From the NCBI GenBank assembly GCA_940671915.1, contig CALNVZ010003434.1, forward strand, positions 21,036,921 to 21,100,920: DNA of 64,000 nucleotides. Direction: 5' to 3'. Below are positions 36,401 to 48,800 of the stretch, piece after piece. The notes below the pieces were generated by a model, which saw only the letters and a list, made by a program, of their open reading frames with translations, was not told where the DNA came from and did not search any database. The translations under genes and the position numbers were made by a program. Source of the DNA: Paracentrotus lividus. Its lineage: Eukaryota > Echinodermata > Echinoidea > Camarodonta > Echinidae. The stretch's first letter is position 1. Every line of letters begins with the position of its first letter.

Positions 36401-36883
36401 ATGGGCGGACTACATGAACTAGGAAAAGACTTTAGGATACTTTGTTGTTTTTGTATTTTAGCATTGGTTGCGCCTCCGATTTATTCGGCTAGTATTTATG
36501 TACAGAGTGAAACGAGCAGCAACGTTGTGCACAGCAGTCATTCAACGCAAATAGTTTCGGGAGGCAATGGGAATGTTGTCGGGAATGTAACGCATCAAGT
36601 TGTAGGAGAAACAGTCATTTCGGGAGCGAATGTCCACACTCATAGGCAAGTCGTGCACACGCACTCCACCCAAGTCGTATCGGGAACCAGTGGAAATGTA
36701 GTCGGCAACGTCGAGGGACAAAATGGACAGGGACAGACGGTCGTTTCGGGAGGGATAGGGGGTGTCGGGAGTAGCGGTTCATCGTTTCGCTATGAGTTGA
36801 TAGAGTTAGCGGGAATTGTAAGAGGAGCGCACAATGCCGGGAGAAAGTTTCACAGAGTCGTCGGGAGAAAGATATCTCATATG
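36401..36883 (+). CDS. MMP exon 1: start, signal peptide, repeat-rich N-terminal extension
   Basis: Encodes residues 1-161, ending in phase 0 before GTAAGA. The start is the first Met ahead of a hydrophobic stretch ([17 protein letters not shown]), with likely signal cleavage near residue 29. Residues 30-128 are a Gly/Val/Ser/His/Asn-rich region with two imperfect copies of HSTQ(I/V)VSG..GNVVGNV (residues 47-63 and 88-104). Residues 129-161 are basic and lead into the propeptide. Typical MMPs go from the signal peptide almost directly into the propeptide, so about 100 residues here are extra. Confidence 0.88.
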
Positions 36884-39800
36884 GTAAGAAAAGAAAAAAA
36901 ATGCATTGGGCTCTATGGTTAATCTATTATACAGTTCTTTTACGACAAATTAAATCATTTATCTCACAGTCACTCACCATGAGACGGGTTTGAGACCGGT
37001 TTGGTGTATTTTTGGGGCAATTTTCTAAACAGATAGAATTTAAAAATCTATGCGCAGTTTTCATGAATACGAAGTATAAAATTTGAAAACATTCCCCCAA
37101 AATAAGTAGATGAATAAATAAACAAAAGTATTGTTCAGGCTAGTTGTTCTTTTTTTTTCTCCCTATATTCCATCAAAGAAGGTTTCAGCTTGTATAGGCT
37201 ATCTAATCCTCTTTAACATGTTTAATATAGAATTTGAGGGGATTTGATAGTTTCGCCAAACGTTATCGCAAAATACTATTTGTCATGAAATGGGCAGCAA
37301 TTTTGGACGCCCCTAAATTCAAAGATGATCGATAAAAAAATCTGAAATATTGTGTCCGATGATGATATTTTCGTCAGAATAAAAGAAGGACTGCTTAGCT
37401 TGTACAAAAACAACATTTAGCATCTTTTTTTTTTCTGGCTTTGGTACTCCGCGTACCGTACTCCGCCCCAATTTTTCAAAATTTTCTTTTTCTTCAACCA
37501 TTAATTGTTCAGAATTTTCTCCTCCCGCCCCATTTCACAGTTATAACTTTCAACTTTCTTTCTTTTGAATTAAAAAAAAAATGACATTCAGGCTTTTCTT
37601 GAGAAATACGGATACCTGATTACAAACGGAATCAAACACACATGGAGAGCCGAGAAGAACGCACTCAGGTTGGTAATGATATATTCATGATACAGTTTTG
37701 TTTTGTTTTGTTTTGTACTACTTTAAATGTCCTTGATCATGCTTATGTTGGTATTAATTTTTGTTTTTAAGTATGTTTTTATTTCTTCCAAATAATACAA
37801 CATAACAATCAATAACGTACATTGTACTCAATCACTGACTATCATAAAGATATTAACTGTCATTTTTATTAACTTAAATTCATTTTTCTATTTTTATTTT
37901 TTTTTTTTTTTCTTTCTAATTATATTTCTTACTATTAGATTCTCTTTTACAATTCATTTGTATGTTACATTAATTAATATTTAGTTCTCTTTTTCTTTTT
38001 GAATCTCAATAATAATATAATTTGTCTGAATATGGTTTATAGATTTTTTTATTTATTTATTGTATATTTTAAAGAAAAGATGTAGTGACTTTAAAAAAGT
38101 TTCTTTTCCATTTTCTTTTCATTTCTCGTAAGATATCTTTTTTTTCTCTTGATATTTACTCTTTATCTTTTCTCTTCTTTTTCTCTCATATTAAGTTTAA
38201 ATTGTTATAGAAAGTAAAATATTAAAATAAACTTTCGTCTAGAGATCTTAAGGAATTAAACCATCCTTTCTCTTTTTTTGTTTCTTTCTAAATATTCCTC
38301 CTCTCTTCCTCCTCCCCTCCCCCACTCCCTCCTCAGTGAATTCCAATTATGTCTGGTCAGTTGATAGGATTTCGTTGACATCAAACAAAAGACAAAGCAA
38401 ACAGGATGATAACTTGGCAATCGCCCCGCTCCTCCCCTAATGATGATATTAATCGATTAGTTAAGAATAATGATGGCCTATTATAATGATATTACTAATG
38501 ATAATCCTTACATAACAAAACTATATATATATAACAACTATAATAGTTATTATAATAAAAGTAATTTTCAAACGAAAAATAATAAAAAACACTACCACCG
38601 GACCACTACAAGAACAACACCAACAACAACAACAACAACAACAACACCAATAACAACAACAACAACGATTTATAGGCCTGAGGGAAGGAGAACATGATGG
38701 AAAAGACTATCATACACGACACAAATTGAAAGGGAAAAAAAATGTTAAGTACATGTAATTGAGCCTAAGGTGAGAACTTATAAACAAGATGAAGATCAAG
38801 TAAATTTGTTCAGTAAACGTGATTGTTTATATGTCATGAAATAAAACTTAAACGTGTTCGCAACATTTATAAGCAGGTACAAAATTCAAACAATGTCATA
38901 TGCGTCAACATCAACATTCAGTAAAAAAAAAAAAATCAAATCAAATTACAGTAAATAGGTCCCCTTTATGAATCAGTATTTTGATCATCACCTCATGATG
39001 ATCATCATCATCCTTATCATCCATCGTAATTATCTCTTATATCCTGTTTTAATATATCTGTACGATTATTATGACGTTGGCAACGTACTTTCACTAGAGG
39101 TGAAGCGGTTGTGTTAAAGGGATTATCTTCCGGCCTATCAGAGACAGTAAAGTATCCTGAAAGGTCACTGTCCATGTGTCAATATTACAAAACTGTGTGA
39201 GATTTTTTTTTTTTTAAATTCTATCTGTGTGACTTAAACTTTAAGTTATTATGCCATCTTATATTATTTTTTGAAGTGGTCTACTGATAATGCTTTGAAA
39301 GAAATAAAACGATTTGGAAGATCAAAATCAACGAATTCCAAGGAAACAGAAAAGGATGAAGAGATCACAGAAAAAAATCAAACAAACAAAACTAAACTAA
39401 ACGACATTAACAACAAGAACGAATCAACACTACCCACAAAATAATAATATGGGTTATGGTTTTGTCCAGGTGTAGATGTTCCTTGAATGCACTATTATTT
39501 TTTGTTTATTTGCTGTTTTTTTTTCTCATTATTTGGCAATGTTTTGAATGTCAGACTCCATTAGCTTGCTTTTCAAACACTGTCGAAAATTCCACATTTT
39601 GCTCATAAATCTTCACCTTCATCTCGATGCGACATACCGTCGATGATACTTAGTTGTGAATTAAGCAATCATGAACTATTTTTCTTGCAATGGATAGGAA
39701 TCCGATACAGAAAATTGTCCAATTATAATAATATATTTTACGAATAAATCTCCACGCATGACAATATGAAACAATGGGGAAAAGGTAGCAAATTCGTACA

Positions 39801-42800
39801 AATAACAATAAATTGTTGGTTCCCTTTGGAAGAAAAATCACTGAAACTATAGTAATTCTTATGGATGCCTGCCCATCCCTCCCCCGAAATCCATCTCCCT
39901 CTAAAATAAAGCAGTTAACTGACATCATTAACAGGAGCGGGTCCATCTTAAACCACAAATTTAGAAAAAAAGTGCCTTAAATCTGATATTTTTGGCATTT
40001 GCCCCTCCCCCTTGGTTAGAAAAAAAAAAAAAAAACACCGACCCGACTGAACGACCTCCCCCTACCCCTTTAGTTGATATTGAAATGATCTTTTTGCTGA
40101 AGGCCGAAAAAGGCTGAGTGTACGAAAATCTGAAATTCCAATTTTACACCCCCATCATGAAATCCTGGATCCGCCAATATTAAAGCAGATATAACCCTAA
40201 AGGGGCGCAGGTACTCCGTCAAATGATTGTGATTAGAAACTAAACTCTAAGCTAACAAATATTCATTATTTTGTTGCTTAGTTTTTCCTCACAGGTGATC
40301 ACGTGATTAAAAAAAATGATTGACGTAATTCGAAGAATTAGACATGAATCAGGGGCCGAGGGGCGTTTTTGAAAAATGGAGGGGTCTGAGCCGAAAGTAG
40401 GGGGGGGGGGGGGCTGAACAGGCTAAAGCCTAAAATCACAAGGCTGTGGTAATGTTTGCTTTTTTTGTGGTTGTTTACTGAAAAAAGGGGGCTGAAGCCC
40501 CCAAGGCCCCCCCCCCCTTTCCACGGCCCCTGTAAATTATCTCTTTCGATAGATATCTTGTGGAAGGAAACGTCATTGTTTCCCTGCAAATTGTTTGTTG
40601 GCAAGATGTATTTGTCTGTTTGTGGATTTTATTTGACTTTGCTATTGATCCTTTCTCCTATATATACGAATCCTGAACATATAATATTAACTGATTGAAA
40701 ATCATTTTGGGGTCCACGGTCCTGATGGTAGTATAAAACAACACAAATTTTCTGTGTAACATTCAAATGAAATGAGGCACATCAGAACGAAGCTTTGAAA
40801 GTTGGGTATAATTTTTTTTTCATCTGGGATTGGTATAATTTTTTGGAAATACGAAAATTCCAATTTACATCAATGACGTTTTGAGAATTGCCTTATTTAT
40901 TATTGTTGCCAAATTGGCTGCACGGTCTTCTGACCTTGGCTGGCATATATCACATAAATTAGAACACATTATTATGCGTGATGAAAGAATTTTGAACATT
41001 TGTATTATTTTTATTTTCTTTTATTTCGGCTGTCTTACCGGGAATAATGATTTTTCTAACACTTTGCGTAAGAATTAAAATACTAAATCCTAGAAATAAA
41101 ATGTGTTAAAACGTATGAGCGTTGCAATCTTGTAAATTCCACTTTCACGACTTTCCTTAAGTCATGGAACGTCACGGGACTTTTAAAGTTTTGATAAAAC
41201 CAGTTCCAATGTACTTTGAAAAAATATAGATAAATTTACAATTGTTTCACAAATTATGCCATAACATCTTATATCTTAAATCATAAATGCTCTTTTCAGT
41301 ACTTTCCAAAGATTTGCCGGTATCAATGAAACGGGTGAATTAGACGAAACTACCCAAATGGTAATGGACTCGTCCAGATGTGGGGTCGAAGACATGTTGG
41401 GGTCATCGCGCATGGGCAGTATGAACAAACTTCAGACCAATGGTACGAGCAAGTTTATCCATCTCATCAACGACATCGTCAATGGGGCGGAGGACGTTCC
41501 CGATGCCGAGACTGCACTCGTTCGTGAAGTCGGGTTTAGGAGGTGGAGCTCTTTCAGACATCGAGCACCAAGATATAGCATACAAGGTGAGTATTAATTA
41601 AAAGGCTATACATGTTAAAAGTGGGGGGGGGGGGACTTAAAAAAAAATAAATAAATAAAAAAAATCGCCACCCATCGCCACCAAGAATAATGTGTTGTGA
41701 AGACGAGTACATCCCTCATTCAGGCCTGACTTCATTATTCTCACCATCATCATTTTTACAATTCATATCATTGACGTCATCATCATCACCTTCATTATCA
41801 TCATTGTCATAACTTTCATTATCATCGTCGTCGTTATCATCATCATCATCATCATCATCATCGCCATTAATAATTTTTATAGTCCTTATCATCCTCGTAA
41901 TAATCACTTTCAATCATCATCATTTCCGCAATCACCATTATTTCTATTATCATCTTTTTCATCCTCATCATTTTTTATCATCATCATCACCATCATCGTT
42001 ACTCTTACCGTCATGATCCTCCTCCTCGCATGATCATGATCATCATCCTTATCTTCATCTTCATTTTTCTTAATCATGGATATTTACCTCTATTTTCTGC
42101 TTAATAAGGTTCTGAGTGGAAGAAGACAAAAATCACTTTAAAAAATTCTTTAAGAACTTCAGCCCCGACTTGACAAGGGCCCAAATGAATAGGACATTAG
42201 ACCCAGTAGCTAATTCTATTTATCTTCTAATATTTTGATTTGTCTACTTATAATGCTCTTCGTTATCGTCATTATTATCATCATATTCAATTATCATATT
42301 TTCGCCGTCACTCGTTTTATCCTCCTCCTCATCATCACCATTATTATCTTCATCGTCGTCGCCAACGTCATTGTCATTGTCATCATCATCATCATCATTA
42401 TCATCATCGTAATTATCATCATCATCACCATCATCATGATCATCATCATCATAATCATCATAATCATCGTCTTCATCATCATCACCATCATCACCATCAT
42501 CATCATCATCACCGTCATCATCATCAACATCTTCTTCCACGTCTTCCTCATCTTCATCATCATTAAATGGACATTTACCTCTCATAATTTTATCCCTTTT
42601 ATAACATGTAAGGTTCTGAATGGAAGAAGACCAACATCACGTATTTCCTCAAGAACTTCAGCCCTGACTTGACGGAGGCCCAGATCCAGGAGGAATTAGA
42701 CATTGGACCCTATACCTACTTTCTTTTTCTCTGATATTCTGATTTGTCTAATCATAATACTCCTAGTCATTTCCATTATTATCGTCATCTTCAATCGTCA

Positions 42801-45800
42801 TAATTTTTGCCGTCTCCACTATAATTATCCTCATCTTCCACATTCTCCAACTCTTCCTCCTCCTCCGCCCCTTCATCATTATTATTATGATCGTCGTCGT
42901 CAACTTCATCATCACATCTTCATCATCATCATCATCATCATCATCATAATCATCACTATCACCATCACCACCATCATCATCATCTTCTTCTTCTTCTTCT
43001 TCTTCTTCTTCTTTCAATTATTCCTCATCTTCATTATCCTAATAATTATAGATATTTACCTTTTTAAGGTTCTGAGTGGAAGAAGACAAACATCACCTAC
43101 TTCTTCAAAAACTTCAGCCCTGACTTGACGGAGGACCAGATACGGGATGCCACCCAACGAGCCTTTCAACTCTGGGCAGATGTGACACCTCTCACCTTCA
43201 GCGAGACTACGGATCGTAAAAACGCCGACATCGTTATCCGCTTCGCAACGGGCGACCACGGTGACGGTGCGTTCGCTGCGTTCGATGGAGAGGGTAAGAG
43301 CTGTTTCCAGAGATACTACTATATTCGGTGAACAGAATTTCCTGGCTTTATCATGATTTTTTTCTGGTTTTTTTTTCCAGGACAAATATCGACCTTTTAA
43401 ACCTATTTTGACGCACAGTGACAACTTATTTTTATTATTAAATTCCCTGACCTTTCCCCTTATACTTTTAAAGCATTTCCCCAAAAATTTCAGTCTTTGC
43501 CAGATTGTTCAGGTTTTCCAGACAGAGTGAGAACCCTGTGCTGTTTGATTTGATATTAATGCTTAACCACAAGCAAAATAATATTATATCAATTATATCA
43601 ATATACATGTATCTCTTCAGCAGCTTAAAAATGACGCCACTTTTTATTAAATGTTTGGAAGAGAACGACGGTAATAATAAGTACAAAACATGGGGAAACT
43701 CCCTTATATTCTAGATATAAATTTGAAAGTCATATTTCATTGCTTTTATCATAATACGCGAACTCCAAATTTGTCATAAAGTGTGGAGATTAATATTGCT
43801 TCTTTAATGAGTGGCATGAGAAAAGTAAAGAAAGAAAGACATGAAAATAAACTAAACGATCATTAACATTATTGGCTACCAATTAGGAACTAACTTAGTA
43901 TGATTGTAACTTTCTTTGTATCAGGTGGTACCCTCGCCCATGCCTACTTCCCCGAGAACGGCGACCTCCATTTCGACGACGACGAAACCTTCAGCGTGGG
44001 CAGCGAGCAGAACACGAACCTCTTCATCATCGCCGCCCACGAGCTCGGCCACAGTCTCGGGCTGGAGCATTCCAGCGACATGGGTGCATTGATGTATCCC
44101 TGGTATCTCGGCTACCAAGACGATTACCAACTCTCGCAGGATGATATTGATGGTATACAGCAGATTTACGGTATGTCGCCCTGATGTATTTGTATTTTAA
44201 TAAAAGCGCTATATAAATGTAACTATTATTATTATTATTATTATGTCGTCAAAAATATCATTACCAAAAAAAAAAAAAAAAAATTTTTTTTTTTGTCTTA
44301 CTGTACTATTCTGAACTTTATTTTAGTTGTAAAGTCCTTTTTAAAAACTGACATAATCCATCGGCCGCCCTTTTCACGATTGGTTGTCATTTTCGACAAT
44401 AATGATCCGATAAACAGGTACAGTTTACCGCCATTCTGTTTACTCAGGGGCTCCTTCCCCTGTCCCTCTCCTGGATACACGGCTTTACATTGATCGAAAC
44501 CCCAACACAAAATACGACACGGCAAACACATTAATATTTAAGACCTCACGTATAAAAACTGAATTTTCTAGCATGAGTTGTTGAAAGAAGTTTTAAGGTT
44601 TCCAAAAACAAAATTGACTCGTGATAAGTTTAGTCCTGTTTTATTGGATGAAAATCGAAATACATTTTCGTCATATAATTCTTTTGATCGTTTAATGTAT
44701 ATACCTGAAGACAAAATTAATATCCCTCCAAACCTCTTAATTACCTTTATCCCCTGTAGGTAAACCAGCTTTAAAGCGAGAGGAGATGGAGATTAGTGTT
44801 GCTCCTTCCAATCCAACCAACCCCAATCTTCCTGATGCCTGCAACTCAACTTGGGACGCCGCCACCTACTATTGTAAGTTTACTCTTTAAAAATGGCCCA
44901 AATGGCGTAGAACAGGGTAATTTTAACCCTCAATCTTTTAGTGTGTCGGAATTTTTCAAGTATAGGAGACCAAAAAACACCACAAAATATTTAGCTCTAC
45001 ACGTGATTGATGCATTCTTCTTAGGAGGTGAGGGAGCGGGTGCACTTTGGTTTTCGGTAGTATATATCTTGGTGTAACCCGCCACCTTACAGTATGTTCG
45101 ATAAAATTAATGCTTTGTGTTTTCAGGAAACGTGTGTGAAATACGGTCAATTTTAATTGGAATTCTGTTTTCCTCTCAAAACTGAAGCCCTAGAGGGCGT
45201 GGTGTTATCTCTCAAAGTAGAGTAACCAAATAAACAGGGGAGTGATTACCCATGATTTGAATGCCATGTTGTGTCAAAAATTACGCAACATTCTATAATT
45301 GAGGTTCCTTGAGCCATTGCATATTTTTAATAATTTTGAACGTAATATTGTGTCCGGAGAGCAAAATTGTATTTATTTATTTATTTATTTATTAGAACAT
45401 ATTCATACAGGATAAAAAGACATGATCAGCAACAGCTGTTTTCCATCATGGTCCTGATATGGACATAAAAAACATCAAAATAGCAATATGACATGAATTA
45501 ATTTATACATATATAAAATAGGGGCTGCATAGAAATTAGAAGAGAAGGAGAATAGAGATGATGCAAAATTTTGAAGAAAAGGCAGAGTAAGAAAAGGAGG
45601 AGAGAGACAAGAGAGAGAGTGTGTAGTCAAGTAATATATAGAAGTAGAGAGAGAGAGAGAGAGAAGGAGAGAGAGAGAGAGAGATAGAAGGGGAGAGAGA
45701 GAGAGAGAAGGAGAGAGAGAGGGAAGGAGAAAAGAGGATAGAGTGCAACACCATTATACAAAGTATACTGCAATTACAAGATAAGATATTACATAAAAAA

Positions 45801-48800
45801 TCAATCTACTGTTTATGGAATAAAAAACATATTCTTGTATGAACGCTTAAAGGCATAGCGACGGTATGGAGTATTTATGGGAGTTCATTTTGGCAAGGAG
45901 TTTCCATGTCTTGATTGCACTATATTAAAAGATTGGCTTAAAAACATTGCAATATTAGGCTTGGCTGCGCACAGCATTAAGTGAATCTGCATTTCTTGGT
46001 ACTTCATTCATGCCTATCTATAAATAATTCAATACATTACAAAGTCTAATAGGTGCAAGACATGCGTATATACATTGGTATGCTAAAATGCCATAAAAAA
46101 TATAATCCTCCTTGTATCAAAGATTTGCCATTTCAAGATTCTTCATTTAAATCGGTACAACTTTAGAAAAATCATATTCCTTCAATACAATACGTGGCTG
46201 CTCGTCGTTGTAATCTTCTAAATAATTTCCCTGTTTTTTTCAAGGTGAGCAATTTCCCCACAACTGAACACAGCATAATCAATCACCATGGTCTGAATAA
46301 AGTGTTTTTGTACACCAAGTAGTTAAGTAAATCTGTTTTTAAGAGTTTGAACTAGCATGTCTAAGGCAGTACTTAAATGATATTGTCTACTAAAGAATTT
46401 TTAACCATGACAACTTCCATGAGAGATGACTATCAACTTCAACGCCTAAATATCTGTACAGAATTAACTTAATAAAGAATGTGAGTTGTTCTCCATTAAG
46501 ATTACACTCTAGCCTTTCCTTTGTTTTTCGACATGACTAGTTGACAACGATCACAGCCATTAAACATTTGTTGTTACTAGTATTAATCTTTAGACAATTT
46601 CATTTATACAATGATTAAATATTCACATTTAAACAATACTTTGTAACAACTAGTTTTTTAATGTTACTTAATTTAGTAGTCAGAGATGTAATACAATAAC
46701 ATCTTCCATCAGCAAAATATTACAAACGTTGCGGACGAAATGCTTTTGAAGCAAGTGCATTATAAAATACTTAAATAAATAATCCGGACCTGAAATACTC
46801 CCCCTTACCAGCTGACGTGAATACGACTACGGATTAAATCAATAGAAATTGATGTTTACCGTGACATCTTTACTGATTGCTTTTCCGTTTGTCAAGTTAA
46901 CTTCCTGAACCATAAATAGTTCATTTCAGATACCCCATATTTTTCTAATTTAAATAATAACATTTCATCTGAATTAATTGTTGTCAAAGCATTTCGATAT
47001 GCTCTAAAAAACAAGCGCCTACCATTTTCATGCATTGATTTAGTGCATTCATACAGTCATCTCAACACCGAGATAGGAGACAATGACTGGTAGACATGAT
47101 TGTTTTTAAATAAAAAGCAGCTATTGATCAGAGGTTCATCAAATTCATTTAATCAATTAAGTAATTGAGTGAAAACATTTTTGAACTAATTTCTCCATAA
47201 TTTTGGCGCAACGATGGCATACCAATTGAAATTGGTCTATAATTCGAACTCAAGAATCCTTTGTCCCTTTCTTTATAAATCAGAGTTACTCTTGGCAAAC
47301 TTCCAATCATGAAAATACTATTTCCATTTTTTAAAGAGTAATTAAGAATAAAAGTCAACGACTTCAATATGAGAGATGATGATATTTTAAGCAATTTACT
47401 AATCAAAATCATAACATGTACTAAGTTTACTATTATCGCAACTAGATTATGATAACAGCTTTATATTACCTCACTTTCGGAAATAAACTTTGCATATAAT
47501 TAGAAAGTATATACACATTTTGGGTTCTTTCAAATTTGGTGTGTTTGAATGATGGGAAAGAATTAGTGATATTGACCTCAAGGAGCACTCCATGTTCATT
47601 AGCAGATGAGCAACTAGCAAATATTCATGTTAAGGTTTTCAGGAACTTAGGTCATTATGAACAGAATTTAGAGTATTTCATATTACGCAGAAGCCCATAT
47701 GAGTTCTTTCCAGAGTATTTTTGAGTTATTTTAAACTTGGGGAATATCAATAAAATAATTCTTTTTTGCTTTACGGATAGAAAAGAGAACATTATTTCTT
47801 GCTTTACGGTATTCATCTTTCAAAAAATCATCAGACTTATCCTTTAGGTAGTCACGTTGATACATAAGTTCAAGAATATCATTGGTCATCCATGGATTAT
47901 ATCTATTTTTACCCGTACTTCCTTTATAGGAGCATGTTGATTACAAATAGATGAAAAATGCTTCCTTCCATTCCAACCAAATATGATCATTGATAATTGA
48001 ATTATCATAAACATTACCATTACTATTGGATAAAATATCACATTTATTTATATCATTAAGAAAGGAAGATTCATTAAACTTTTTAAAATCTCTGAACCTG
48101 ACTGTTTTATGTTGCGCTTCGTGAACATCAAAATTAATATAGGTATAAATTAAGTAATGGTCACTCAACCCAATTTTAGCGACATCGCATAAAACATGTT
48201 GGTCCGGTATTGTTGTAAAAATCAGATCAATACATTTTGAAGAATGAGATGTAGTACGTGTTGGCTGAGTTATTATTTGTGTGAGAGAATATAAACATTC
48301 AACAGTATATAATGGATTATCAAAAAGTGCGTCAAAAATGTCGCTTCGCTACGCGCTCTACAGTGTGTTCCTAAAAAAAGGTAACCGAAGTTCAAAGGTC
48401 AGTCATTTCAAAAGTACATAGTTTATTCTTGTGATTTTTTACTCATTAGCTTTAATTTGAGACATTGCTTACGTCTTAATTATCATCGATCACAGAGTTA
48501 GGGTCCTTTGAATGTAAAAACATGGATCGCAATACAAAACCCATTTTCCAGGTTTTTGGTTTGTGGGGTACCAAACAAACCTTTTGAAAGTATATGGTGT
48601 CATTGTGGGTCTTTTTTTTTCCAGCAAGTTTCAATGAAATGTTATCTCCTTTGCTAATTAAGAAAAAGTAGATTGCTCATTGGCAGTTAAATGCGTTCTC
48701 GATTATGAGTCTCTGGAGTCGGGGAGAGGTCGCCGCGGCATTCCTATGTCTCCAGGAAGTCGCAAGAAGACCAAACAAACGTCAAACATGCTCAATCTTT

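Larger units (their letters stand above)
36884..41299 (+). other. MMP introns 1 and 2
   Basis: Apart from exon 2 (37592-37668), this is intron: pyrimidine-rich 37690-38340, the (AAC)n tract, hAT-like end fragments near 40150 and the CAGGGGCCG element. No further exons are needed, as exon phases match across it. Confidence 0.8.
41740..43013. repeat. Long ATC/ATT/CTT triplet tracts between MMP exon 4 copies
   Basis: Three imperfect triplet tracts (about 41740-42060, 42260-42565, 42880-43013), mainly ATC/ATT with CTC and TTC interruptions, lie before copy A, between A and B, and between B and the functional exon 4. Long frames predicted through them (poly-I, poly-H, poly-D, poly-M) are artefacts of the triplets. 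Confidence 0.92.
43294..45368 (+). other. MMP introns 4, 5 and the start of intron 6
   Basis: Excluding exons 5 and 6, unremarkable AT-rich intron. The (ATT)n tail at 44225 and a poly-A/T run at 44265-44294 suggest a small old retroposon in intron 5. Confidence 0.75.

Noticed and set aside
37669..37672. Alternative MMP exon 2 donor GTAATG four bases downstream
   Set aside because: It would shift exon 3 into a frame with a stop after nine codons and destroy the cysteine switch.
42235..42672. Long frames encoding poly-Ile, poly-His, poly-Asp or poly-Met in the triplet region (also 42703-43128, 41716-41913)
   Set aside because: They are all translations of ATC/ATT triplet tracts, open in several frames on both strands; no coding signal.
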